Shown here piece after piece: positions 7,877 through 15,890 of a stretch of 17,896 bases of DNA; position 1 is the stretch's first letter, and each line of letters begins with the position of its first letter. The stretch comes from an uncultured Lachnospiraceae bacterium (GTDB taxonomy: Bacteria > Bacillota > Clostridia > Lachnospirales > Lachnospiraceae), in contig CAJTUZ010000038.1 in assembly GCA_910579735.1 (NCBI GenBank), forward strand, positions 1 to 17,896, written 5' to 3'. A program made the position numbers and the translations under genes. The notes beneath the pieces were generated by a model. The model did not search any database and was not told where the DNA came from. It saw nothing but the letters and a program-made list of their open reading frames with translations.

Positions 7877-9215
7877 GAGGACTTAACCTCATGGCACGCA
7901 GCGCCGGGAAAAAACCAGCCGCCATACCGACAAAGACGGCAAATACAAGGGACAGCGCGGCAAGCCACAGCGGTATAAAAGAAATCGAAGAAGATGCCAT
8001 AAATTCCTGCGCGTTTGCGGCAAATTTATTAATGATAAACGAAATCGAATAACTTAGCACAAGTCCGATAACCCCGCCGATAAACCCGATAAACCCTGCC
8101 TCCAGCAAGAACAGGGAACGAATATTGCGCAGATCGCAGCCAAGCACTTTCATAACGCCGATCTCTTTCGTTCTTTCATAAATAGACATCATCATCGTAT
8201 TGGTAATACCAATCGCCGCAACAAACAAAGATACCGCACCGATCCCGCCGAGTACCGCCTGTACATAACCAAGCGTCTTCTGCTCGGATTCTATCCACTG
8301 TGCGTTACTGTCCGTCTCATATCCAAGTTCGGTGATCTGTGTCTGCACACCGGTCACATGATCCATTTTATCCACATTGATAATGAGCTGGCTATAGAAT
8401 ATCTCTTTATACGGTTTGCCCGCTTTCGTTGAAGGCTGTCCCGGAATCACTTTATTTTTGAACACCTTTTTCAGTTCCGGAATCAGCTTCTCAATATCGC
8501 AGAACGTGTACCAGCCGTTACGCGTCCAACCATCATCTGCCGGTGCCGCTTCAATCCCGCATGTTTCTATCAGATACTTTTTCGGCGGCTTGGCCGGCGC
8601 TTCTTCACCGCCGCCGGAAGGATACTGCGACTGCCAATAGGCCTTTGTATCAAAGATCAGGAAAATCGGATCGTTCATCAGATCAATATCCGGCAGCTCC
8701 CCGGTCGTCCAGTATCCGGCGCCGGTCTTTTCATTGGAAAAATCCTGCAGCACCTGATAACCGTAAAACAGTTTTAACTGTTCATCCGTTTCCGAAGGCA
8801 GACTCCCTTCTCCGACTATGATATCACGGTCTTCTATCGCACCGACCGGCATACCTAGTATCTGCAGATAGTTCGTATATGCGCCGTATTTTGCAATTGC
8901 CTGTGTCTGCAGAATAGGATATACTTCCGTCACATATTCTATTCCTTTAATGGTCTGTATCAGTTCATCATCCAGTCTTTTCTGCTCTTCCGAACTGCCT
9001 CCATCATAATTATAAGATTCATAAACAGTAATCTGCGTCAGACTGCCGTATGATTCATACTGCTCCAATAATGAACGGCTAAGGCCAAGTCCCAGAGAAA
9101 TCATGACCACAATCGAAGCAACGCCGATGACAACACCGAGTACGGTCAAAATGGTCCTGACTTTTCTTTTCCAAAGGCTGCTGCTGCTCATTCGCAGTAG
9201 ATCAAGGAATTTCAT
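7854..9215 (-). CDS. MacB/FtsX-type ABC transporter permease
   Basis: A 453-residue permease of the type VII (MacB/LolCE/FtsX) fold. TM1 is at about 22-42 after a basic N-terminus (SLWKRKVRTILTVLGVVIG). A large extracellular domain of about 270 residues follows (the MacB periplasmic-core type), then TM2 (about 318-340), TM3 (about 367-394) and TM4 (about 412-437). The ERTKEIGVMKVLG segment after TM2 is the family's cytoplasmic coupling region, and the end LSPLAAIRTE is typical. It lies 30 bases after the COG1361-type gene with AAAGGAGG upstream of ATG. These permeases work by mechanotransmission, not by a channel through the membrane. The substrate cannot be read from the sequence; peptides, lipids or antibiotics are usual for the family. 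Confidence 0.93.
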   Translation of the reverse strand: MKFLDLLRMSSSSLWKRKVRTILTVLGVVIGVASIVVMISLGLGLSRSLLEQYESYGSLTQITVYESYNYDGGSSEEQKRLDDELIQTIKGIEYVTEVYPILQTQAIAKYGAYTNYLQILGMPVGAIEDRDIIVGEGSLPSETDEQLKLFYGYQVLQDFSNEKTGAGYWTTGELPDIDLMNDPIFLIFDTKAYWQSQYPSGGGEEAPAKPPKKYLIETCGIEAAPADDGWTRNGWYTFCDIEKLIPELKKVFKNKVIPGQPSTKAGKPYKEIFYSQLIINVDKMDHVTGVQTQITELGYETDSNAQWIESEQKTLGYVQAVLGGIGAVSLFVAAIGITNTMMMSIYERTKEIGVMKVLGCDLRNIRSLFLLEAGFIGFIGGVIGLVLSYSISFIINKFAANAQEFMASSSISFIPLWLAALSLVFAVFVGMAAGFFPALRAMRLSPLAAIRTE

Positions 9216-9245
9216 CGCAACCTCCTTTCTTTTCCACTATCGCAC

Positions 9246-11411
9246 TTAAAAGCTGTTTGTATTGTCATCGTCAAGAGATTTTAAATCATCCGCCAGAAGA
9301 AGCGCTTCTTTTTTCTTCTTTTTAAGACGCACAAGCAAAATAATCCCGGCTCCTGCAGCAACGACTACCGCTGCAACAATGCCAATGATCAGTCCCGTCC
9401 GGGGTTTGCTTTCTCCCTCTTCTCCTTCTATGCCCATCATCATATCATCATCCATTACGAAATCGTCGTAAAATTCTTCCGAAACATACAACATGATCGT
9501 CTTTGTTTCCGTTGATACATTACCGGCTTCATCTTCATAGGAAATGTCCACATTGATCGTTCCGTCATCCATAGTCGCGTTCGCACCGGTTATCATCGAA
9601 TCAACATTCCCCGTCGCACCGGAATTCAGATTGCCGACAAAAGCGGTCGCTTCTTCGATAGAATCCGCATAAAACTTCACCTGCACGTTATAGAGCGTTG
9701 TTTTACCGGTATTATATATACTGAACATTACGTTCGACTGCGAACCGACCGTAATATCTCCCGGCATCACTTCCGGCGTGCTGATATCAAACCGGCTTTC
9801 CTGATTGATCGGAATCGAAACACTGGCCGTATCGGTCAGATCAAACATGGCGCCCGCATCATATTTCATATTCACTTCCAGAACATATGGTTTCTGCGCC
9901 AGATCGGCCTTAGCCGTCATTTCTATCTCAATATCTGCCGCCGTATCCGCAGATATCTTATCCATATAGACGGAACTGGAACCGGACGTCGGCAGAAACG
10001 CCGCATACGTATTCGTTTTATCTTCTCCCTCTACCGCCGCCTGCATATCAAACAGCAGATTGGTGACCGCCATTTCTTTGGATGTGTTTTTCACATGTAC
10101 CGTTAATGTAAATGTATCTCCCGCAAACACCTGTGCCGGATTCGTCTCAAATCCGGTAACAACGATCCTCGGTTTCGCGCCGCTCGTTTCTTCACCGCTT
10201 CCGCCGATCGTACCGCTTCCGGGTTTGCCGACCGTACGCACATAAACCGTCAGTTCCGCCGGTTCTTCACAGCGGATGCCGGATTTGGTGTACCAAATAT
10301 GAAACTTCAGCGGATAAAAACCGCTCATCACGTCGTCTCTGGCCGTAAAATAAAAGGTGAATTCCCGGCGGTTAGCCATAGCCGCATCATAGGTCTGGTT
10401 TCCCGGTATATAGGGTTCCGTCTGCAGATAGCTCGTCATACCCGGTACAAAAGGCCATTCCGATACGATCGTAGACGTCTGCGGCTCAATGATGAGATCA
10501 TTGAGTTCTTCCGTACCGAAATTGATGACCGGCAAAACAATCGCCACCGACTGCCCATAACTGACCGTAGGCGTCGCCCAGTTATCGCCTACCTGCAGAA
10601 ATTCGCTTGTCGTTACGCTGACATTGGCTACTGCAGTGGATTCCATGCTCCCTTTTGTGGATGTAACATAAGCTTCCAACTCGGCCACCGTCATATCCGT
10701 ATTGGCAATATAATATACGGCGCTGTCAAATACTTTCCGCAGATTTTCCATTACTTTTTCATCCAGACGATACCGGACTTCCAGACTTTTCATATAATTC
10801 AGCAAGTCTTCATCCGCATCCGCCCTGTCGTCGTTGTTGATGATACGGTCCGGGTTGTCGCTTTTGATGTTGGGATTGTCGGAAGAGGAATTGTTCTTAC
10901 TGTTTATATAAGCATAAGCAACGTTTTCCAGAGCAGACATTGTTGTGACAACAAAATCATCCAGATCATCTGCCGTTCTTGTTGCATCAGCATCTATATT
11001 TTGAACTGCATTATTATACACACTCTCAAGTCTTGTCATTCCCGCGGCATCCAAACTATACAAAGACTTCAGATCATTCATACGATTCAAAAGCCTCGTT
11101 TTTGCAGCCTCTTTTTCTGCGTCCGTTGCCGGCGTCCCTGCAGTTGGAGACACTGGCCCGGCCAAAGATCCGGCCGCCGGCGCCTTAGGCGTTGTATCTG
11201 CAGGCGGCGTTACTGCCGCATCCGGTGTTCCAGGTGTCGAATCCGCCCCGGGCTGATCCGCCGGATCGGCCGGTGCAGAAGCAGCCGGCGGGTCTCCTGC
11301 AGGAGCGCCCTCCGTCTGTGTCGCATATGCTCCTGACGGCACTGCCAGAAAACATGCCGCCGCAAGTCCTACCCCAAGTATCCCTTTTTTCCACTTGTTT
11401 CTTTTACACAT
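9246..11411 (-). CDS. Secreted COG1361-type ABC exporter partner with duplicated helical repeat
   Basis: A 721-residue extracellular protein anchored at its C-terminus. It has a signal peptide (1-30, AYA cleavage site) and a Pro/Ala/Thr-rich linker (about 33-97). Two copies of a helical repeat of about 60 residues follow (107-164 and 203-260, sharing LLNxM, YxLD, AV and a terminal ME/LE pattern). A Ser/Asn/Asp-rich spacer separates the copies. Three beta-sandwich CARDB/NEW3-like domains come next (about 262-392, 414-535 and 541-643), then an acidic DDDMMMG stretch, a TM helix (about 673-696) and a Lys-rich cytoplasmic tail ending in acidic residues. COG1361-like proteins often sit between ATPase and MacB-like permease in Firmicutes, as here. 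I infer that it takes the place of the MacA-type fusion protein, perhaps reaching into the wall. The Shine-Dalgarno is GGGAGGAG about 9 nt before ATG. Confidence 0.85.
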   Translation of the reverse strand: MCKRNKWKKGILGVGLAAACFLAVPSGAYATQTEGAPAGDPPAASAPADPADQPGADSTPGTPDAAVTPPADTTPKAPAAGSLAGPVSPTAGTPATDAEKEAAKTRLLNRMNDLKSLYSLDAAGMTRLESVYNNAVQNIDADATRTADDLDDFVVTTMSALENVAYAYINSKNNSSSDNPNIKSDNPDRIINNDDRADADEDLLNYMKSLEVRYRLDEKVMENLRKVFDSAVYYIANTDMTVAELEAYVTSTKGSMESTAVANVSVTTSEFLQVGDNWATPTVSYGQSVAIVLPVINFGTEELNDLIIEPQTSTIVSEWPFVPGMTSYLQTEPYIPGNQTYDAAMANRREFTFYFTARDDVMSGFYPLKFHIWYTKSGIRCEEPAELTVYVRTVGKPGSGTIGGSGEETSGAKPRIVVTGFETNPAQVFAGDTFTLTVHVKNTSKEMAVTNLLFDMQAAVEGEDKTNTYAAFLPTSGSSSVYMDKISADTAADIEIEMTAKADLAQKPYVLEVNMKYDAGAMFDLTDTASVSIPINQESRFDISTPEVMPGDITVGSQSNVMFSIYNTGKTTLYNVQVKFYADSIEEATAFVGNLNSGATGNVDSMITGANATMDDGTINVDISYEDEAGNVSTETKTIMLYVSEEFYDDFVMDDDMMMGIEGEEGESKPRTGLIIGIVAAVVVAAGAGIILLVRLKKKKKEALLLADDLKSLDDDNTNSF

Positions 11412-11438
11412 ATCCTTTATCTCCTCCCAAGAAATAAA

Positions 11439-12170
11439 TTATATTGCCTCAATCTCTCCGCGATCTTCTTTTCCTCTGTTATCCTCGATCTCCACGATCT
11501 TTCCATCTTTAATACGCAGGATCACATCTGCAAATCCTGCCAGATAATTGTCATGTGTTACCATAACGAGCGTCTGATTCTTCTCTCTGACAATTCTTTT
11601 CATCAGATTCATGACTTCCACCGATGTATTGGAATCCAGATTACCGGTAGGTTCGTCCGCAAAAATAATCTCCGGCTCCACCACAAGCGCACGCGCAACG
11701 CCGACTCTTTGCTGCTGACCTCCGGACATTTGATTCGGCCGGTGTTTTTTGTGCTTTGTCAGCCCTACCAGATCCAGCATGTCTTCTGCTTTCCTGTTCC
11801 TGGACTTTTTGTCCATTCCCTGAAACGTTAACGGCAAGGCTACATTCTCTATTGCATTCATCGTACCGAGCAGATTAAAAGACTGAAAAATGAAACCGAT
11901 ATGTTCCCGCCTGAAAGCGACCAATTGATTCTCCGTTTTGCGTTCCATATGTTCTCCGGCAATGATGATCTCACCCTTTGTGGGTTTCTCCAGTCCCGCC
12001 ATCATGTTCAGCAGTGTAGATTTCCCGGAACCCGAAGTGCCCACGATCGAACAGAAATTGCCTCTGTCTATTGTAAAATCCACACCGTTTAACGCCCGTA
12101 CTTTTGTTTCACCTACGCGGTAAATTTTGTATAAATCTTTTACGCATATTACGGGTTCTCCCTGTCTCAT
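11439..12170 (-). CDS. MacB/LolD-type ABC transporter ATP-binding protein
   Basis: A 243-residue nucleotide-binding subunit with all functional motifs: Walker A GTSGSGKS (44-51), Q-loop Q96 (FIFQSFNL), signature MSGGQQQR (148-155), Walker B IIFADE (168-173) with DEPTGNLDS, and H-loop H206 (VTHD). ADEPTGNLDS and the LNGVDF start identify the LolD/FtsE/MacB-ATPase class, which drives type VII permeases. It is the first gene of a three-gene operon with the COG1361-type protein (27-base gap) and the permease. The ATG at 12170 has only a moderate binding site (GGGAT close by; AAGGGAG about 13 nt upstream). The C-terminus is short and acidic with no extra domain. Confidence 0.95.
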   Translation of the reverse strand: MRQGEPVICVKDLYKIYRVGETKVRALNGVDFTIDRGNFCSIVGTSGSGKSTLLNMMAGLEKPTKGEIIIAGEHMERKTENQLVAFRREHIGFIFQSFNLLGTMNAIENVALPLTFQGMDKKSRNRKAEDMLDLVGLTKHKKHRPNQMSGGQQQRVGVARALVVEPEIIFADEPTGNLDSNTSVEVMNLMKRIVREKNQTLVMVTHDNYLAGFADVILRIKDGKIVEIEDNRGKEDRGEIEAI

Positions 12171-12226
12171 CTATCCCGTCATACTCCCTTCCGTTCATGA
12201 CAATAGTCAACCTATCGCCCGTAGTC

Positions 12227-12232
12227 ATTATA
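12227..12232 (-). promoter_or_regulatory. -10 element of the MacB-like operon
   Basis: A perfect TATAAT reads on the minus strand at 12232-12227. No good -35 lies at 16-18 bases (closest are TATCAT-like sequences; a TTGCAT sits only 10 bases away). The leader to the ATPase ATG is about 50 nt. A good -10 without a -35 suggests a promoter that needs an activator. Confidence 0.55.
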
Positions 12233-12281
12233 AACCATATTGATGCAAAATGATACTGTTTTTACCTAATATATTTTCCCG

Positions 12282-12301
12282 ATTTTCTTAATATTTTCTT
12301 A
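12282..12301 (-). repeat. 11-bp-period direct repeat upstream of the MacB-like promoter
   Basis: TAAGAAAAT occurs twice in tandem with an exact 11-base period (12301-12293 and 12290-12282 on the minus strand). The repeat lies roughly 60-80 bases upstream of the predicted start of the exporter operon. A degenerate further copy (TTAGGTAAAAA) appears two periods downstream. OmpR/PhoB-family response regulators bind direct repeats with one-helical-turn spacing, so this is a candidate activator site; a simple A-tract UP element is the alternative. Confidence 0.4.
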
Positions 12302-12321
12302 AAAGATTTTTCCAGAAACAA

Positions 12322-12342
12322 CCGCCGCACAACAAGCGGCGG
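12322..12342 (-). terminator. GC-rich terminator hairpin of the YtrA-like operon
   Basis: On the minus strand CCGCCGC (12342-12336), a 7-nt loop TTGTTGT and GCGGCGG (12328-12322) form a perfect 7-bp GC stem, followed by TTGTTTCT. The T-tract is interrupted, so termination strength is uncertain. It stands 55 bases after the permease stop codon and before the promoter of the next operon, where a terminator is expected. Confidence 0.6.
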
Positions 12343-12379
12343 ATCCCCGAACTGCATATCGCTGCAATTCGAAGATCCG
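12340..12379 (-). other. 17-bp RNA hairpin overlapping the terminator stem
   Basis: As minus-strand RNA, 12379-12363 pairs with 12356-12340 over 17 consecutive positions (14 Watson-Crick, 3 U-G) around a six-base loop GCGAUA. Its last three bases (12342-12340) are also the first three of the GC-rich terminator stem, so the two structures compete at the base. All imperfections are wobbles only on the minus strand, which argues that the minus transcript is what folds. Confidence 0.75.
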
Positions 12380-12396
12380 TTCTTTCATCTGATCTC

Positions 12397-14544
12397 TCAG
12401 TCTTTATAAGCCGTTCTTTCCACTACGAAATCAGGCACTTCTCCGCTTAAAAAATCATAAGAATAGTATCCCAGGCCATATGGATATTCTGTGTCTGCCT
12501 TAAAGCTGATTACAACATCATAATTGTGGTCAAGCGCCTCTCTTTCATTCCAGTACAGGTCCATATAAGAGGGATAAAGTCCTTTGATGATCTCGGCGAT
12601 CTCTTCCGGATCCTCAAATCTCTCAACAACACCGCCCTCATCGGTCGCATACGCCGTCAGTATCGTTTCTTCCCCATCCGGGATAGCTGTATCCGAATCG
12701 GCAAATAAGTTTCTCTGATCATCATAATGCCAGTTTGTAATCTCCAGCCCCGCAATGTCTTCCGCCCGAAGCGTTATCGGATAGTATGCGTTGTTTTTCT
12801 CTAAAAAAGCGATTGTGCTTGCAAAGCTCTCATATACAGGCAGTTCCCAGCTCCTGTAACTGCTTTTCAATTCCAGAATAAGCATGCCGCACGGTCTGTT
12901 GTCTCTTGCGAAGGAATAATCAAACTGTTCCATATCCCTGATCCAGGCATCCCGCAGTTCTTCCGCTTCCGAAACCGCTATCTCTGAAGTTATGGCGCCA
13001 TTCGTATAAGAAACGGCAACTTCTTTTCGCAGGGATGAAAGTGTTGTTTCGTCTTTGACGATCTGGTATATGCCGCTTCTGTATTCTTCTGTTCCGATAA
13101 TTCTGTTAAGCAGCTCCGCACTGGCAGGATTATCCAGATCAACGCCGACATATCTGCTCACTTCTTTCCCGGACTTCATCCGATATAAGATAGAAAACCC
13201 GAGATAGTTTGTGATCGTATCAACATCCGTTCCGACACTTTTCTCTGCCAGCTTACAGACAGCTTCCACATCCTTTAAAAACATATTGTCTCTCAGGTAC
13301 TGACTGCTGCTGATATAAACAGTCCCCTCCTCGGTATACTCCCAATAACTCTGGTAAGGTCCGATATCCACTGCCACGCTCTCTACTTCGTCCGCATCCG
13401 GCACCCAGGAATCATAACCGAAAAGATCAAAATGGTAAATGCAGAATACAAAAATAACCGCCACGGCCGAAATTCCCGTAGAAAACAGATGCTTAAACAC
13501 CGCACGTATATCAAATTCATAAATGATTTCCATAAGACCGCAGCACAATAATGTTCCGCCAACCATCCCCAGTATCACGACCGGCTTATTGTAATACGTA
13601 GCATCATAAAGTATATAGCAGACAAAAATACCCATTACAACCGAAATAATGATCTTCACCACCGGTTTGACCGGCTGTATCGCGATCGCCTTCCCCGCAG
13701 CCTCCGAAGGCCGTTTCCTATAACACAGGTATGCAAGAGCCAGAACAACGATGGATACTGCAAGCCACTTTGCGCTAAGCAGAAATACTTCCGGCGCAAT
13801 TTCCGATAAAAGCGGTGTATTCTTTAACAAGGTGGTCCGGTTCAGATATTGCATTACAACACAACTTCCATCTCCCGGCTGTGCAAAAGTATAGTCCACC
13901 GAATCAAAAAAATTATATCTCATGACGGAAACAAGCTCTTTTATAAAAAATCCGATAAACAGCATCGTTACCGCGGCAAATCCGGTGATCACCATATTAC
14001 CGGTCAGCATAACCGCCAAAACAGAGATCGTATAAACGACCAGAAAGTACATAAAAGTCATCAGAAACGCCAGTCCGCCCTCTGCAAGTCCTCTCGCGGT
14101 AAGCGCCCCCTGCGCCGCTCCCATGATAACGCCAAGCAGGGCCGCACACACTGCCGGCAGCAGATAAATGACCAGTCCGTTTCCATAGATCACGACAAAA
14201 CGCCGTCTGGCCGAAACCGGTACACTGTGATATAAGTCTATTTTTCTTCTACTGTGCAGATATGAAAAACCCTGCACCGCAATATATACCGCCAGAACCA
14301 TGATCGGAACAGTTGCCAACGGCTTGAATCCGAGCGCATCCGTCACCGCATTCTCAAGCGCTATTCGGTATAATTTTTCCAACGTGTAAGCGCCATCCGC
14401 ATTCCAGAAGTGAATCCGGCTTAAATAAATCGTCATAATGCCCGGATAGACAGCAAGCTGCACCAAAATACTGACGATCCATGCCAGGATTCTTCGTCTG
14501 TGATTCTCTTTACTGCTAATTAAGAATAAGCTTTTTGATGTCAT
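12397..14544 (-). CDS. Large ABC transporter permease of the YtrA-like operon
   Basis: A 715-residue membrane protein. The first about 375 residues hold some nine TM helices (about 20-42, 74-96, 118-142, 157-182, 184-205, 257-274, 297-317, 322-344 and 355-373). The basic HSRRKIDLYHSVPVSARRR loop (about 97-115) resembles the segment through which ABC-2-like permeases contact their ATPase. Residues of about 380-715 are a soluble, probably extracellular, mixed alpha/beta domain of the kind seen in clostridial permeases annotated DUF6449 (assigned from memory of the family, not searched). Its ATG lies inside the end of the ATPase gene (29-base overlap) with GGAGGT about 9 nt upstream, indicating translational coupling. 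The substrate is unknown; YtrA-type operons in Bacillus respond to cell-wall antibiotics. Confidence 0.85.
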   Translation of the reverse strand: MTSKSLFLISSKENHRRRILAWIVSILVQLAVYPGIMTIYLSRIHFWNADGAYTLEKLYRIALENAVTDALGFKPLATVPIMVLAVYIAVQGFSYLHSRRKIDLYHSVPVSARRRFVVIYGNGLVIYLLPAVCAALLGVIMGAAQGALTARGLAEGGLAFLMTFMYFLVVYTISVLAVMLTGNMVITGFAAVTMLFIGFFIKELVSVMRYNFFDSVDYTFAQPGDGSCVVMQYLNRTTLLKNTPLLSEIAPEVFLLSAKWLAVSIVVLALAYLCYRKRPSEAAGKAIAIQPVKPVVKIIISVVMGIFVCYILYDATYYNKPVVILGMVGGTLLCCGLMEIIYEFDIRAVFKHLFSTGISAVAVIFVFCIYHFDLFGYDSWVPDADEVESVAVDIGPYQSYWEYTEEGTVYISSSQYLRDNMFLKDVEAVCKLAEKSVGTDVDTITNYLGFSILYRMKSGKEVSRYVGVDLDNPASAELLNRIIGTEEYRSGIYQIVKDETTLSSLRKEVAVSYTNGAITSEIAVSEAEELRDAWIRDMEQFDYSFARDNRPCGMLILELKSSYRSWELPVYESFASTIAFLEKNNAYYPITLRAEDIAGLEITNWHYDDQRNLFADSDTAIPDGEETILTAYATDEGGVVERFEDPEEIAEIIKGLYPSYMDLYWNEREALDHNYDVVISFKADTEYPYGLGYYSYDFLSGEVPDFVVERTAYKD

Positions 14545-15421
14545 AACCGACTACCTCCGTTTCACTGATAAAGATTTCTTCCAAAGACAGAGGAAGCACT
14601 TCGAAAAATACGGTATTGACCGTTGCAAAATGTGCCATGATTTCCTCTTTGGTACTTCTGACCGTAATGGTAGATAAAGAACCCCTCTGCTCCTTTTTCA
14701 GTATTTCCAGTCCCTCCAGCGCTTTCGTTTCGTCTCCCAAAGAAGCAAAAACACACTGCACTTTCTGGATATTGCATTTCATATCTTCTAAATCTTTCGA
14801 CAGCAGGACACCGCCTCTATGTAAAAGTCCTATATGGTCGCAGATATCTTCAAGCTCTCTCAGATTATGGGACGCGATAACCGGCGTCAGGCCTTTTTCT
14901 TCCATCTCTTTGGCCAAAATGCTCTTGATTCCCTGCCGCATGACCGGATCGAGTCCGTCAAAAGTCTCGTCACACAGAAGATATTTCGTATGAGCGCAGA
15001 TTCCCAGCAAAAGAGCCAGCTGCTTTTTCACTCCTTTTGAAAAAGTATTGATCTTCCTGCGCTTATCCAGGTTAAAATTCTCCAGATATTGATAAAACTC
15101 TTCCGTATTAAAATTCTCATAGATTCTGCTGTAATAATGTTCCATTGTCTGTGCGCATCCGTTTGCAAAAAAATACGGTTCGTCGGCAATGAAAAACATT
15201 TTTTTCTTCGCATCCACATTATCATAAACCGGCATATTATCGACTGCAATCGTCCCTTCGTCCGGTTTTAAAACGCCTGTGATCATGCGCAGTACAGTGC
15301 TTTTCCCTGCACCGTTTGTTCCAATCAGTCCAAAGACTGTGTTTTCTCTGATCGTAACGCTGACTTCATCCACCGCTTTTATCGTATCGAAGCATTTGGT
15401 CACGTTATATATTTCAATCAT
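14516..15421 (-). CDS. ABC transporter ATP-binding protein, YtrB-like
   Basis: A 301-residue ATPase with Walker A GTNGAGKS (34-41), signature FSKGVKKQ (127-134), Walker B YLLCDE (147-152) followed by TFDGLDP, and H-loop H185 (ASHNLRELED). The FSKGxKKQ form of the signature is normal for the EcsA/YtrB/CcmA branch that partners ABC-2-like permeases. Residues of about 220-301 are the usual C-terminal extension with a small beta domain (CVFASLGDE, STITVRS). It is preceded by the GntR regulator (41-base gap, GAGGAGAG binding site) and overlaps the permease by 29 bases. It energises the 715-residue permease, probably as a homodimer. Confidence 0.93.
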   Translation of the reverse strand: MIEIYNVTKCFDTIKAVDEVSVTIRENTVFGLIGTNGAGKSTVLRMITGVLKPDEGTIAVDNMPVYDNVDAKKKMFFIADEPYFFANGCAQTMEHYYSRIYENFNTEEFYQYLENFNLDKRRKINTFSKGVKKQLALLLGICAHTKYLLCDETFDGLDPVMRQGIKSILAKEMEEKGLTPVIASHNLRELEDICDHIGLLHRGGVLLSKDLEDMKCNIQKVQCVFASLGDETKALEGLEILKKEQRGSLSTITVRSTKEEIMAHFATVNTVFFEVLPLSLEEIFISETEVVGYDIKKLILN

Positions 15422-15462
15422 ATATCTCTCCTCTTCCTCTTACGATCTGATTCCGTTTTCAG

Positions 15463-15816
15463 TTACATCTTCCGTATATGTTCTATGATCTCTTCCTTGG
15501 TGATGCCGTATTCTTCCGACTCTCTGACCAGCTGCAGTATTTTTTCCATACATTCCTTCTTCCATTCTGTTAAAAGACTGTCTGTACCCAGTACAAAGTT
15601 TCCTCTCCCTTTGACCGTATAAATAAATCCTTCCCGTTCCAGTTCGGCATAGGCTTTCTGGATCGTATTGGGATTGATTGACAGTTCCATGGCCAGATTC
15701 CTGACAGAGGGCATCTGCTCATCCGGCGTCAGAACGCCTTTCAGGATCAAAGTCTTAAACTTCTCGACAACCTGTTCATAGATTGGCCTGGTATCCTTAT
15801 AATCTATGATAATCAT
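15463..15816 (-). CDS. GntR-family repressor, YtrA subfamily
   Basis: At 117 residues this has the short form characteristic of YtrA regulators: an N-terminal winged helix (about 8-75) and only about 40 residues of C-terminal helices for dimerisation. The start MIIIDYKDTRPIYEQVV, the recognition region PSVRNLAMELSINPNTIQKA (36-55) and the wing GFIYTVKGRGNFV (63-75) are all diagnostic. The binding site GGGAGG is 6 nt before ATG. It is the first gene of its operon and the inverted/direct repeats over its start site make autoregulation very likely. The inducing signal is unknown; in Bacillus YtrA operons it is linked to lipid-II-binding antibiotics. Confidence 0.95.
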   Translation of the reverse strand: MIIIDYKDTRPIYEQVVEKFKTLILKGVLTPDEQMPSVRNLAMELSINPNTIQKAYAELEREGFIYTVKGRGNFVLGTDSLLTEWKKECMEKILQLVRESEEYGITKEEIIEHIRKM

Positions 15817-15846
15817 ATTTACCTCCCTTCTTGTATGATGAGCCTT

Positions 15847-15889
15847 AGTGAACTATGTGAACTAAGTGTATTATATATATTAGTACACT
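15847..15889. promoter_or_regulatory. Multi-half-site operator of the YtrA-like repressor
   Basis: On the plus strand three 9-base elements stand head to tail: AGTGAACTA (15847-15855), TGTGAACTA (15856-15864) and AGTGTATTA (15865-15873). After TATATAT comes an inverted TAGTACACT (15881-15889). The last two form a dyad with arms AAGTGTA/TACACTT placed directly after the -10 box, over the predicted transcription start. This is the classic position for a repressor site; binding by the GntR protein encoded next to it is inferred. Confidence 0.75.
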
Positions 15890-15890
15890 T

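Noticed and set aside
10299..11336. Long open frame on the plus strand (345 codons) opposite the COG1361-type gene
   Set aside because: It is antisense to a well-supported gene, has Arg/Cys/Ile-rich composition produced by reading its GC-biased codons backwards, and shows no domain or suitable ribosome binding site. The other plus-strand frames in the window are rejected on the same grounds.
7794..12170. Possible CRISPR, defence or mobile-element content around the ABC exporter operon
   Set aside because: No spaced repeats, nuclease, integrase or transposase motifs are present; all genes have coherent transport functions and neighbour-like composition.
12115..12208. Short out-of-frame upstream ORF overlapping the start of the LolD-like ATPase
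   Set aside because: About 29 codons from the ATG at about 12200, without a Shine-Dalgarno or recognisable peptide; consistent with chance.
15018..15043. Apparently degenerate ABC signature (FSKGVKKQ) in the YtrB-like ATPase
   Set aside because: This form is normal for the EcsA/YtrB branch; Walker A, Walker B and the H-loop are intact, so it is not a sign of decay.
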